From contig CU207211.1 in NCBI GenBank assembly GCA_000026125.1, positions 1,364,001-1,428,000 on the forward strand: a DNA stretch of 64,000 nt, in the 5' to 3' direction. The position numbers and the translations under genes were made by a program. Of the stretch, positions 28,456 to 38,709 are shown piece by piece. The notes under the pieces were generated by a model. The model had not been told where the DNA came from. It saw only the letters and a list, made by a program, of their open reading frames with translations, and made no database searches. Positions within the stretch are counted from its first letter, which is position 1. The number at the start of each line of letters is the position of its first letter. The DNA comes from Herminiimonas arsenicoxydans. Its GTDB lineage: Bacteria > Pseudomonadota > Gammaproteobacteria > Burkholderiales > Burkholderiaceae_D.

Positions 28456-30189
28456 ATGCATAGCACTATGCGCCCAAGCTCAGAATCTTCCCGTCGCTTG
28501 CAATCCGGTCAAAGGCTAGATATCGGCGCTGCTCTGCAAACGCTGGCAGCCTTGCTGTGGTTGCCGCAAGCAGCTTTGCTGGCTTATGCCGTGCAAGGCG
28601 TGGCAGATGGCGGTGGCCTGGATGCCGTCAGGATTCCTGCCGTGCTCTTGCTGGTTCTCGGCTTGCTGCGTGCTGCCTGCGATGCATGCGGGATCCGACT
28701 GGTATTCAAAAAAGCACGCTTGCGCCTGTCTGCGTTGCGCGCGCAAGTTGCTGCATCGCTGGCAGCGCGTTCTCCGCTGGATGTGCAGCGTCCGGCATCG
28801 GGTCTTGCAGCGAGTGTCATCGCGGAGCAGGCGGAAGCAATCATTCCCTACCTGACGCGTTATCGTCCTGCGCGCCTGCGCTCTACGGTTGTCCCTTTGG
28901 TCATTCTTGTTATCGTTTTCCCTTTCTCGTGGGTCGCCGCGCTGATTCTGCTGGTGGCAGCACCCTTGATTCCACTTTTCATGGCGCTGGTCGGCTGGCG
29001 TGCGAAAGCGGCAAGTCAAGCGCAGATGATCGAGATGGGTGGCATGAATGCCTTCCTGCTGGATCGCTTGCGCGGATTGGCGACCTTGCGCACTCTGGGT
29101 GCGGTGGATATCACAGCCTTGCGTTTGCGTGACGCGGCAGAAGCATTGCGCCAACGCACGATGGCGGTCTTGCGTATTGCGTTTTTATCTTCGGCTGTAC
29201 TCGAGCTGTTTGCCGCTCTGGGCGTGGCGATGGTGGCGGTTTATACAGGCTTTCATTTGCTCGGTCAGCTTGACTTCGGCGCCTGGGGCAGACGACTGAC
29301 ATTGGGAGATGGCTTGTTCATCCTGCTGCTGGCACCGGCTTTTTTTGAACCGTTGCGCGATCTGTCCGGCGTCTGGCACGACAGGGCAGCCGGTGAGGCA
29401 GCGCTGGAAGCGATGGCGCGCCTGAATGGAGCGGGCATGTTACTACCGGGCGCGGGCACCAATTCCATCCTGCAGCAGACTGATGTGTCGCAGGCAGATT
29501 TTCCCCGTTCAGACAAGACGGCGCCGGCGGTTGATATACACGGCCTGCATTTTTCGCATGCAGGAGCCGGTGGACCTGTTTTTGACGCATATGCGCTACA
29601 TGTAAAAGCCGGTGAGCGCATCGCGATTGTGGCCCCCAGCGGTGGCGGCAAATCGACCTTGCTGGCGCTGCTGGCGGGTTTGGTGCCGGCACAAGACGGC
29701 GACATCAGGATAGGCGGCGTGCCTTTGGCGGAAAACACCATCCATGCCTTGCGCACGCGCATGGCATGGATAGGGCAGAAGCCGCATATTTTTGCCGGCT
29801 CGGTGCGCGCCAATGTCGCCTTGGGTCGCTTGGATATCGATGCGCAGGATGTGGCTTCGGCGCTGCGTTTCGCAGCGCTGGACAAGGTGCCGCAGGCGCA
29901 TCCCGGCGTTGGCCTGGGTGAAGGTGGTGGCGGTTTGTCGGGCGGCGAGGCGGCGCGGCTGGCGCTGGCGCGGGCGGCAGTCGACCCGCACGTCGATTTG
30001 CTGCTGGTGGATGAACCGACTGCGCATCTGGACAGCATGACGGCGCATCAGGTCACCGAGGCCCTGCTGCAACTGGCGCAGGGGAAGACCATGATCATCG
30101 CCACGCATGATCCGGTACTGGCGGCGTGCATGGATCGCGTGATCGTGCTGGATGCCAACGTCGATACTGGCAGGCAGGTGCCGGCATGA
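28456..30189 (+). CDS. cydD: CydD, cysteine/glutathione ABC exporter subunit
   Basis: One half of the CydDC heterodimer that exports cysteine and glutathione to the periplasm and is needed for assembly of cytochrome bd. Membrane segments lie in about residues 20-300 (SAVLELFAALGVAMVAVYTGF). The ATPase domain has Walker A in APSGGGKSTLLALL near 395 and the signature LSGGEAARLALARA, followed by LLLVDEPTAHLD. The length of 577 is typical. The stop overlaps the cydC start by four bases (ATGA). Confidence 0.95.
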   Translation: MHSTMRPSSESSRRLQSGQRLDIGAALQTLAALLWLPQAALLAYAVQGVADGGGLDAVRIPAVLLLVLGLLRAACDACGIRLVFKKARLRLSALRAQVAASLAARSPLDVQRPASGLAASVIAEQAEAIIPYLTRYRPARLRSTVVPLVILVIVFPFSWVAALILLVAAPLIPLFMALVGWRAKAASQAQMIEMGGMNAFLLDRLRGLATLRTLGAVDITALRLRDAAEALRQRTMAVLRIAFLSSAVLELFAALGVAMVAVYTGFHLLGQLDFGAWGRRLTLGDGLFILLLAPAFFEPLRDLSGVWHDRAAGEAALEAMARLNGAGMLLPGAGTNSILQQTDVSQADFPRSDKTAPAVDIHGLHFSHAGAGGPVFDAYALHVKAGERIAIVAPSGGGKSTLLALLAGLVPAQDGDIRIGGVPLAENTIHALRTRMAWIGQKPHIFAGSVRANVALGRLDIDAQDVASALRFAALDKVPQAHPGVGLGEGGGGLSGGEAARLALARAAVDPHVDLLLVDEPTAHLDSMTAHQVTEALLQLAQGKTMIIATHDPVLAACMDRVIVLDANVDTGRQVPA

Positions 30190-31889
30190 AGCTGTGGCGC
30201 GATCTGTATCCGGTGCTGGCCTTGTTCCTCGCCGCCCGGCGCCACACCAGCTTGCTGCTGGGTGCTTTGCTGGCTGTCGTGACCGCCTTGTCAGGCATGG
30301 CCTTGCTGGGCTTGTCCGGCTGGTTCATCACGGCGACGGCGATTGCCGGTTTGCATGCCTCGCTGGCGTTTACCTTCGATGTATTCATGCCGTCTGCAGG
30401 CATCCGTTTGCTGGCGTTGGGGCGCACCTTTTCCCGTTACGGCGAAAGACTGGTGACGCACGATGCGACGCTGGCCGTGTTGGCTGCCTTGCGCGAGCGT
30501 CTGTTTCGCGGCTGGGCGCAAGCAGAAGCTGTGCGACGTTTGCTGGCCCGACCTGCGCAATTATTGTTTCGCCTGACAGCCGATATCGACGCGCTGGATA
30601 CGCTCTACCTGCGCATCCTGGTACCTTTTGCCGCGGCAATTGCAGTGGCTTTGGCAACCGGTCTTGCGCTGGGTTTTCTCGATATCCGGCTGGGGGTGGG
30701 AATGATAGTCTGGCTGATCGCGGCCGGTGTAGGGATAGCCTTGCTCACTGCACACGCTGCGCGTGCGGCGGCGCGTCGGCGCAGTTATGCGCTCGAAGCC
30801 TTGCGCGCGCGCAGCATCGACTTGCTTGCCGGGCAAACGGAATTGATCATGGCCGGACGCCTGGATGCACAGGTAGAGTCGCTGGCTGCAGCCGATCGTT
30901 GTCTGGCGCGTGCAGACGATGCCTTGAACCGGCTGGAAGTGCAGGCAGGCGCCAGCTACGCCACGGTCGGCAGTTTGACGCTGGCTGCTACGCTGCTGTT
31001 GGTCGCCGCGCTGGTTGAAGCGGGGAAGACAGGCGCGCCGCTGGCTGCACTGGCCTTGCTATTGGTGTTGACGGCGCTGGAACCGTTTGCCGGGTTGCGT
31101 CGCGGTGCGCTGGAATTGGGGCGTACGCTGCTGGCTGCACACCGGCTGGCGCCACGCCTGCAACAGGCGGAAACGGCAGATTCAGGAACGAAATCCCCGG
31201 GCGGCAATCTGATTATCAATCTGATGAATGTGGCAGCGCATCCTGCCGGCCCGGAGACGCCAGGCGATCCTGTTTTGCATGACATTACATTCGCCATGCA
31301 GGCCAACGAGCGTGTGGCATTGATAGGGGCGAGCGGGGCAGGGAAATCGACCCTGATGGCAGTCGTCGCCGGAGAGTTGAGCGCGCAATCCGGTTTGCTG
31401 CAAGTGGCGCCGCACTGTCTGTTGACACAGCGCACCGAACTGTTCCAGGACAGCCTGGGCAACAATCTGCGACTGGCCGATCCGCAGGCCGGCGATGCGC
31501 GGCTGTGGCAGGTATTGCAGACAGCCGGTCTGGCCGATGATGTGGCAAGAATGCCGGCCGGACTGGACACGCGGCTGGGCGAAGGCGGCATGGGTTTGTC
31601 CGGCGGGCAGTTGCGCCGGCTGGCACTGGCACGCTTGTTGTTGCGACAGGTGCCGCTGTGGCTGCTCGACGAGCCGACCGAAGGCCTCGATCCGGCCACT
31701 GCACGCGATGTGCTGCACAGGCTGGATGCGCTGGCGCAGGGGCGGGGAATGCTGCTGGCAACGCATGTGCGACGTGAAGCGGCACTGGCGAACCGCTTGG
31801 TTTGTCTGCAATATGGGCGTATTGTTAAGGACGTGACGCGTGGAGCTACGGATTTTGAAATGGTATTGAATACGCTGCGACCGGATTGA
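30186..31889 (+). CDS. cydC: CydC, cysteine/glutathione ABC exporter subunit
   Basis: Partner of CydD. Membrane segments occupy about residues 15-300 (LLLGALLAVVTALSGMALLGL region). The ATPase domain has Walker A GASGAGKSTLMAV, signature LSGGQLRRLALARLLL and LWLLDEPTEGLDP. The frame is open from 30126, but the ATG at 30186 in the ATGA overlap with cydD gives the expected 567 residues. It ends 47 bases before cydA. Confidence 0.95.
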   Translation: MKLWRDLYPVLALFLAARRHTSLLLGALLAVVTALSGMALLGLSGWFITATAIAGLHASLAFTFDVFMPSAGIRLLALGRTFSRYGERLVTHDATLAVLAALRERLFRGWAQAEAVRRLLARPAQLLFRLTADIDALDTLYLRILVPFAAAIAVALATGLALGFLDIRLGVGMIVWLIAAGVGIALLTAHAARAAARRRSYALEALRARSIDLLAGQTELIMAGRLDAQVESLAAADRCLARADDALNRLEVQAGASYATVGSLTLAATLLLVAALVEAGKTGAPLAALALLLVLTALEPFAGLRRGALELGRTLLAAHRLAPRLQQAETADSGTKSPGGNLIINLMNVAAHPAGPETPGDPVLHDITFAMQANERVALIGASGAGKSTLMAVVAGELSAQSGLLQVAPHCLLTQRTELFQDSLGNNLRLADPQAGDARLWQVLQTAGLADDVARMPAGLDTRLGEGGMGLSGGQLRRLALARLLLRQVPLWLLDEPTEGLDPATARDVLHRLDALAQGRGMLLATHVRREAALANRLVCLQYGRIVKDVTRGATDFEMVLNTLRPD

Positions 31890-31936
31890 TTGGGACTGTC
31901 AGCGCAGCAGATTCAAATCGAATACAAAGGACGTCT

Positions 31937-33538
31937 ATGGAACTCGATATTGTTTCCTTGTCCCGCCTGCAGTTCGCCATCACGGCGCTGTATCACTTTC
32001 TGTTTGTTCCGCTGACAATAGGACTTGCGATCCTGCTCGCCATCATGGAGACGGTCTACGTCATGACCGACCGTGTCATCTGGCGCGACATGACCAAATT
32101 CTGGGGCGCGCTGTTCGGCATCAATTTCGCAATGGGTGTGGCGACCGGGGTGGTCATGGAATTCCAGTTCGGCATGAACTGGAGTTACTACAGCCACTAC
32201 GTCGGCGATATCTTCGGCGCGCCGCTGGCGATAGAAGGCCTGATGGCCTTTTTTCTGGAAGCGACCTTCGTCGGCCTGTTTTTCTTCGGCTGGGACAAAC
32301 TCTCCAAAGTAGGGCACTTGATCACCACCTGGGCGGTGGCCATCGGCTCCAATTTTTCTGCCTTGTGGATTCTGATCGCGAACGGCTGGATGCAGAATCC
32401 GGTCGGGGCCGCGCTCAACCCGGAAACCATGCGCATGGAAGTCACCGACTTTGCGGCGGTCCTGACCAACCCGGTTGCGCAAGCCAAATTCGTGCACACG
32501 GTATCGGCAGGTTATGTGACGGCGGCGATTTTCGTGCTGGGCGTTTCAGCATGGTATGTGCTGAAAGGACGCCATCTCGAATTGGCCAAACGCTCAATGA
32601 CGGTGGCTGCGTCTTTCGGTCTGGCGGCGGCGCTGTCGGTCGTGGTACTGGGAGATGAGAGCGGCTATCTGTCGACCGAGCATCAAAAAATGAAACTGGC
32701 TGCGATAGAAGGCATGTGGGAAACCCAGCCGGCACCGGCCAGCTTTACCCTCATCGGCTTCCCGAATCAGGAGGCACGCGAGACGCACTATGCGATTCAT
32801 ATACCGTGGGTGATGGGCTTGATCGGCACACGTTCGCTGGATACCGTGATTCCCGGCATCAATGAACTGGTGCAGCATGCTGAATTGCGTATTGCGAACG
32901 GCATACAGGCTTACGATGCCTTGCAAAAAATTCGTGCCGTCGGACAGGGTGAAAAAATCACACCGGCAATGCGCTTTGCATTTGAAGAAACCGGTGGCGA
33001 TCTCGGCTATGCGCTGCTGCTCAAGCGTTATGTAGACGATCCGCGCCAGGCTACGCCGGCACAGATTACCCAGGCGGCACTGGATACGGTGCCGCAGGTG
33101 GCGCCGCTGTTCTGGCTGTTCCGCATCATGGTCGGGATAGGCATGTTCCTGATCCTGCTGACGGGCACTTTCTTTTTCCTGTCGGCGCGCCGGCAACTCA
33201 CACAACATCGCTGGCTGCTGAAGCTGGCGGTGTGTGCGGTACCCTTGCCATGGATAGCCGTCGAAGCGGGCTGGCTGGTGGCTGAATTCGGCCGCCAGCC
33301 GTGGGTGATAGAAGGTGTGCTGCCGACGGCGGTGGCGGTGTCCAGCCTCGGTATCAAGACGCTGCTCATTACGCTGGGCGGTTTCATCCTGATTTATACC
33401 GTGCTCTTCATCATCGAGATGAAACTGATTTTCAAGGTGATACATGCCGGGCCGAGCGCAGAACATTCACCTCAAGAGATGAGTGACCTGAAACCTGTCC
33501 TTGCCGGCACTCCTGCAGCCACACCGGAGCAATCATGA
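31937..33538 (+). CDS. cydA: CydA, cytochrome bd quinol oxidase subunit I
   Basis: Catalytic subunit that oxidises quinol and reduces oxygen to water at haem d, with high oxygen affinity and tolerance to NO and H2S. LSRLQFAITALYHFLFVPLT contains the His ligand of haem b595, FQFGMNWSYYS is the next conserved helix, and the Q-loop region is followed by the signature EFGRQPWVIEGVLPT. About nine membrane helices are seen. The ATG at 31937 follows AAAGGACG. The length of 533 is standard. It overlaps cydB by four bases. Confidence 0.97.
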   Translation: MELDIVSLSRLQFAITALYHFLFVPLTIGLAILLAIMETVYVMTDRVIWRDMTKFWGALFGINFAMGVATGVVMEFQFGMNWSYYSHYVGDIFGAPLAIEGLMAFFLEATFVGLFFFGWDKLSKVGHLITTWAVAIGSNFSALWILIANGWMQNPVGAALNPETMRMEVTDFAAVLTNPVAQAKFVHTVSAGYVTAAIFVLGVSAWYVLKGRHLELAKRSMTVAASFGLAAALSVVVLGDESGYLSTEHQKMKLAAIEGMWETQPAPASFTLIGFPNQEARETHYAIHIPWVMGLIGTRSLDTVIPGINELVQHAELRIANGIQAYDALQKIRAVGQGEKITPAMRFAFEETGGDLGYALLLKRYVDDPRQATPAQITQAALDTVPQVAPLFWLFRIMVGIGMFLILLTGTFFFLSARRQLTQHRWLLKLAVCAVPLPWIAVEAGWLVAEFGRQPWVIEGVLPTAVAVSSLGIKTLLITLGGFILIYTVLFIIEMKLIFKVIHAGPSAEHSPQEMSDLKPVLAGTPAATPEQS

Positions 33539-34689
33539 CACTGCACACACTTATCGACTACGATATCCTGCGCCTGACCTGGTGGGCCTTGATCGGGGTG
33601 TTGCTGCTGGCATTCGCGGTGACTGACGGTTTCGACCTTGGCACCGGCATATTGCTGCCTTTTGTTGCACGCAACGATATCGAAAGACGTGTCGTCATCA
33701 ATAGCGTAGGCCCGGTATGGGAGGGCAATCAGGTATGGCTGATCCTGGGCGGCGGTGCAATTTTTGCCGCATGGCCGCAGCTTTATGCGGTGGCATTTTC
33801 CGGTTTCTATCTTGCCATGTTTGCGATTCTGGTCGCGCTTATCCTGCGTCCGGTCGCCTTCAAGTTTCGCAGCAAACGCGAAGATCCTGGCTGGCGCGCA
33901 CGCTGGGATGGCGTACTGTTTTTTTCAGGCTTCGTGCCCTCTCTGATCTTCGGTGTAGCGCTGGGCAATGTGTTGCAGGGCGTACCGTTCCGGCTCGATC
34001 TGGACATGCATATTTTCTACGAAGGCAGTTTTTTCGGGTTGCTGAATCCGTTTGCCTTGTTGTGCGGTCTGGTCTCGGTCGCCATGCTGGCCATGCATGG
34101 CAGTGCATGGCTGCAGCTGAAAACAGACGGTGTGGTGGCAGAGCGGGCGCGGCGCTACGGCAGCATGGCAGCGCTGGCGACGGTGCTGCTGTACGGCTGC
34201 GCCGGTCTGCTGCTGTGGAAATACGTGGATGGTTATCGCATTAGCAGCATGATCGATCCAGTCGGTCCCTCCAATCCCTTGCTGAAAACGGTCGAAGGGC
34301 ATGCGGGTGCGTGGTTCGTCAATTACACCGCGCAACCGTGGACGATGGCGGCGCCGGTTCTGGGTCTGCTTGGAGCGATCGGTGCATGGCTGGGTTTGCG
34401 CATGCGGCGCGAAATATTCACGCTGCTGTGCAGCGCAGTGAGCATCAGCGGTATCGTGCTGAGTGTGGGTGCGTCCATGTTCCCCTTCATCCTGCCATCG
34501 TCCATTCATCCGGCGGCCAGCCTGACGGTATGGGACTCTTCATCCAGCCATCTGACCCTGTTCATCATGCTGGTGGTGAGCGTGATTTTTATTCCGATCA
34601 TCGTCGCTTACACGACCTGGGTGTATCACGTACTGTGGGGCAAGGTGGATGAAAAAGCGATACGCGATGAAACCGGACATGCATATTGA
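33535..34689 (+). CDS. cydB: CydB, cytochrome bd quinol oxidase subunit II
   Basis: Second structural subunit of cytochrome bd. Eight or nine membrane helices; signature stretches are FAVTDGFDLGTGILLPF, VGPVWEGNQVWLILGGGA and SGFYLAMFAILVALILRP. The length of 384 fits. The start lies in an ATGA overlap with cydA. cydX follows after 64 bases. Confidence 0.97.
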   Translation: MTLHTLIDYDILRLTWWALIGVLLLAFAVTDGFDLGTGILLPFVARNDIERRVVINSVGPVWEGNQVWLILGGGAIFAAWPQLYAVAFSGFYLAMFAILVALILRPVAFKFRSKREDPGWRARWDGVLFFSGFVPSLIFGVALGNVLQGVPFRLDLDMHIFYEGSFFGLLNPFALLCGLVSVAMLAMHGSAWLQLKTDGVVAERARRYGSMAALATVLLYGCAGLLLWKYVDGYRISSMIDPVGPSNPLLKTVEGHAGAWFVNYTAQPWTMAAPVLGLLGAIGAWLGLRMRREIFTLLCSAVSISGIVLSVGASMFPFILPSSIHPAASLTVWDSSSSHLTLFIMLVVSVIFIPIIVAYTTWVYHVLWGKVDEKAIRDETGHAY

Positions 34690-34753
34690 CGGAGCAATGT
34701 GAAGATCGTGCCGTCGTCATCTGACAGCCATCAATCAAAGACAAGGAAAAATC

Positions 34754-34876
34754 ATGTGGTATTTTGCCTGGATGCTGGGTCTGCCTCTTGCAGCTGCTTT
34801 CGCCGTGCTGAATGCGATGTGGTACGAGCTGATGGACGATGAAGCAATACGCAAGGAAAAACTCGGCAACTCGTAA
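34754..34876 (+). CDS. cydX: CydX, small subunit of cytochrome bd
   Basis: A 40-residue single-pass membrane protein that stabilises the haems of cytochrome bd. It starts MWYFAWMLGLPLAAAFAVLN, has the conserved N-terminal W-Y-F-x-W pattern and one membrane helix, then the acidic-basic tail MDDEAIRKEKLGNS. AAGGAAAA lies 5 bases before the ATG. The position directly after cydB is the conserved one. It is easily missed because of its size. Confidence 0.9.
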   Translation: MWYFAWMLGLPLAAAFAVLNAMWYELMDDEAIRKEKLGNS

Positions 34877-34998
34877 TTGCATGAACTTTATAACGGTATG
34901 CGCGTAGATGGTCGTTTCGATAAAATGGGGCTCGAATTAAAACTTGAAGCTCAGGTTTTAGAACATCAGTATCAGCACCCAATGAGATTCAAGCCTAG

Positions 34999-36645
34999 AT
35001 GCATACCGTTACGATTGCTCTGATTTTATTGCTGGCCGTCTTGGCCAGCGGATTTTTTGCACGACTATTGCCGATCAAGGTACCTTTGCCTCTGGTGCAG
35101 ATTGCAGTAGGAGCAGGGCTGGCTTACGGGTTTGGCATCAGCGTCCCGCTCGATCCAGAATTTTTCTTCCTCTTCTTCATTCCTCCTTTGCTGTTTCTGG
35201 ATGGCTGGCGCATTCCCAAAAGTGCCTTCTTTCGCGACGTGCGTCCGATCACCACGCTGGCGATAGGCTTGGTACTCTTCACCGTTCTCGGCATGGGCTA
35301 CTTCATACACTGGATGATTCCATCCGTGCCGCTGGCCGCCGCGTTTGCGCTGGCCGCAATTCTGTCGCCGACCGATCCGGTTGCCGTTTCTGCCATCGCT
35401 TCGCAAAGCCCGATTCCGCCACGCCTGATGCATATACTCGAGGGCGAAGCATTGCTCAACGATGCGTCCGGCCTAGTCTGCTTCCGCTTCGCATTGGCGG
35501 CGGTGATTACCGGTACGTTTTCCTTGCTGGATGCGTCGATGGAATTTCTGTGGGCAGCAGGCGGCGGTTTGCTGGTGGGCGCACTTGTTGCGTGGCTTAT
35601 TGGTGTAGCGAATAAATGGCTGGTGGTCGCAGTCGGCGAAGATCCGGGCAGCCAGATACTGATCAGTCTGTTGCTGCCATTTGCCGCCTATCTGCTGGCA
35701 GAACATCTGCAGGTTTCCGGCATCCTTGCCGCTGCGGCGGCCGGCATCACAACCCACTACACGGATATGGTGGGTCGGCGACTGGCGACGACGCGCATGC
35801 AGCGGCGCGCTGTGTGGGACACGATACAGATGGCGCTCAATGGCGTGATCTTTGTGATTCTCGGTGCGCAAATACGCACCACGATGGATGGCTTGCCGAT
35901 GGTGGCAAGCAGTATGGGACTGAGCAGCGCATGGTGGTTGTCGCTGTATGTAATTGCGATAGGCGTTGCGCTCACCTGTCTGAGATTTTTATGGGTGTGG
36001 AGCACGCTCCGCGTCACGCTGTTTAAAAAACGTCGTGACCAGGCCAGCGATACCAAACCTTCATTGCGCATACTCATGCTGACTGCCTGTTCAGGTGTGC
36101 GCGGCGCGATTACGCTGGCCGGCATTTTGACTCTGCCTTTGTTGATGCCGGATGGTTCCGCATTCCCGGCACGGGATTTGCTGATTTTTCTGGCAAAAGG
36201 CGTGATCCTGCTTTCGCTGCTGAGCGCAAGCGTGGCCTTGCCTTTGCTGAGCAAGGACATGAAGTTTGCGCCCGAACCGGCGTTGGGCATGGACGAGGGG
36301 CATGCGCGCGTCGCAGCAGCGGAAGCCGCCATCCGCCACATCAAATCGCTATGCGACGCGGCGCCGGAAAATGCAGAAGATAACGGCCAAACAGAAGCAG
36401 CCATGCGCGTTACCGAACTCTATCGGCGACGACTGGATTACGGTTTAAGCGAAGGCGAAGAAGCCGCCCACATACAACTGCTGGCGGAGAAGGAGCGCGA
36501 ACTGCGTCTGTCTGCGATACGCGCAGAACGCGACGAGTTATTTCAGATGTGGTTGCACAACAAGCTGGACGATACCTTGCATCAGCGCTTGTTGCGTGAA
36601 CTGGATTTGATTGAGGGAGCGTTGACGCGGAATGTGCAGCATTAG
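34999..36645 (+). CDS. Na+/H+ antiporter (CPA1 family)
   Basis: Inner-membrane cation/proton antiporter of the NhaP/NHE type. Around twelve membrane segments lie in residues 1-420, with the ion-binding motif LSPTDPVAVSAIA near residue 125 and GEALLNDASGLVCFRFA a little later. A hydrophilic cytoplasmic tail of about 120 residues, rich in charged helices, follows. The length of 548 matches the bacterial NHE-like subgroup. Its ion preference cannot be read. The 122 bases before it show no clear promoter. Confidence 0.9.
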   Translation: MHTVTIALILLLAVLASGFFARLLPIKVPLPLVQIAVGAGLAYGFGISVPLDPEFFFLFFIPPLLFLDGWRIPKSAFFRDVRPITTLAIGLVLFTVLGMGYFIHWMIPSVPLAAAFALAAILSPTDPVAVSAIASQSPIPPRLMHILEGEALLNDASGLVCFRFALAAVITGTFSLLDASMEFLWAAGGGLLVGALVAWLIGVANKWLVVAVGEDPGSQILISLLLPFAAYLLAEHLQVSGILAAAAAGITTHYTDMVGRRLATTRMQRRAVWDTIQMALNGVIFVILGAQIRTTMDGLPMVASSMGLSSAWWLSLYVIAIGVALTCLRFLWVWSTLRVTLFKKRRDQASDTKPSLRILMLTACSGVRGAITLAGILTLPLLMPDGSAFPARDLLIFLAKGVILLSLLSASVALPLLSKDMKFAPEPALGMDEGHARVAAAEAAIRHIKSLCDAAPENAEDNGQTEAAMRVTELYRRRLDYGLSEGEEAAHIQLLAEKERELRLSAIRAERDELFQMWLHNKLDDTLHQRLLRELDLIEGALTRNVQH

Positions 36646-36826
36646 TTGCTTAATCCATATCGTCTATTGATGTTGGCATTTAATACTTTCTCGGTTGATT
36701 GCTCCAATTTTGAATCGGGAACCATAGGGTTCAGAATTTTTCTTATCAAGATTGCATCTTGATGGAAGAAGAGATGCATAGCGTTCATGTATCTCATCCG
36801 GCCATGAGGGAAAGTCCGCTCTGGTC

Positions 36827-36832
36827 TATAAT
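36827..36832 (+). promoter_or_regulatory. Possible -10 element upstream of queE
   Basis: A perfect TATAAT about 100 bases before queE in the 286-base gap after the antiporter gene. No good -35 is seen. The rest of that gap shows no gene or riboswitch that I recognise. Confidence 0.35.
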
Positions 36833-36931
36833 GACGGCCCGCGATACACAAGCAAAAGCAGCGTAGTCCGCATCCATTTGCGAGCTGCCATTTGCCAGCG
36901 GCCTTGCATCAACCTTCATCCGGCCATCATT

Positions 36932-37567
36932 TTGACTTACAGCATAAAAGAGATTTTCTACACATTACAGGGCGAGGGCGCGCACGCCGGGCGGCCTGCC
37001 GTGTTTTGCCGTTTTTCCGGCTGTAATCTGTGGACTGGACGTGAAAGCGATCGCGCTACTGCCGTGTGCCAGTTTTGCGATACCGATTTTGTCGGCACCG
37101 ATGGCGAAGGCGGCGGCAAGTTTGCCGATGCGGTGAAACTGGCCAACACGATCAATGCTTTGTGGCCGGCCTCGTACGCGGCAAGCAAATATGTGGTGTT
37201 TACCGGTGGCGAACCCTTGCTGCAACTGGATACGGAACTGATCAATGCAATGCACGCGGTCGGCTTTGAAATCGCGATTGAAACCAATGGCACCTTGCCG
37301 GTGCCGGCCGGCGTTGACTGGATTTGCGTCAGCCCGAAGATGGGTTCGCAACTGGTCGTGCGCAAAGGCAGCGAATTGAAGGTTGTGATCCCGCAGTTGG
37401 CGCAATCGCTGGCGGCATATGAAGATCTGGATTTTCAGCATTTCTTCGTGCAGCCTATGGACGGCCCATTGGCGGAACAGAATACCAGGCTTGCGATTGA
37501 GATTTGCAAAAAAAATCCGAAATGGAAACTCAGTTTGCAGACTCATAAACTTTTACAGATACCCTGA
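36932..37567 (+). CDS. queE: QueE, 7-carboxy-7-deazaguanine synthase
   Basis: Radical SAM enzyme that makes 7-carboxy-7-deazaguanine for queuosine. The iron-sulfur ligands follow the unusual C-x14-C-x2-C spacing (Cys in FSGCNLW, then VCQFCDTDF), as in the Burkholderia-type enzyme. The motif YTLQGEGAHAGRPAVF near the start binds substrate, and FTGGEPLLQ is typical of radical SAM proteins. The frame is open from TTG 36878; family alignment favours TTG at 36932 (MTYSIKEIFYT), but no strong ribosome binding site is seen for either. queD follows by 17 bases. Confidence 0.93.
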   Translation: MTYSIKEIFYTLQGEGAHAGRPAVFCRFSGCNLWTGRESDRATAVCQFCDTDFVGTDGEGGGKFADAVKLANTINALWPASYAASKYVVFTGGEPLLQLDTELINAMHAVGFEIAIETNGTLPVPAGVDWICVSPKMGSQLVVRKGSELKVVIPQLAQSLAAYEDLDFQHFFVQPMDGPLAEQNTRLAIEICKKNPKWKLSLQTHKLLQIP

Positions 37568-37584
37568 CGTAGTACAGAAAAATC

Positions 37585-38555
<971 letters not shown>

Positions 38556-38709
38556 CGGTCACTATGCTCGTGCCTGTTGCGCGCAGCACTTTTCCTCAAT
38601 ATCTCCGTTTTCCGATTCCTGATCTCCCCGTTGAACCCCGCGCCGCCTGCGCACTCCAATCGAGTAATCATGGCTGGTTTGCCATTGTTTCGTCCGGGAG
38701 AATATTCTG

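Noticed and set aside
36646..36851. Open frame of 69 codons on the minus strand between the antiporter gene and queE
   Set aside because: No family resemblance, no good ribosome binding site, and it covers a likely promoter region.
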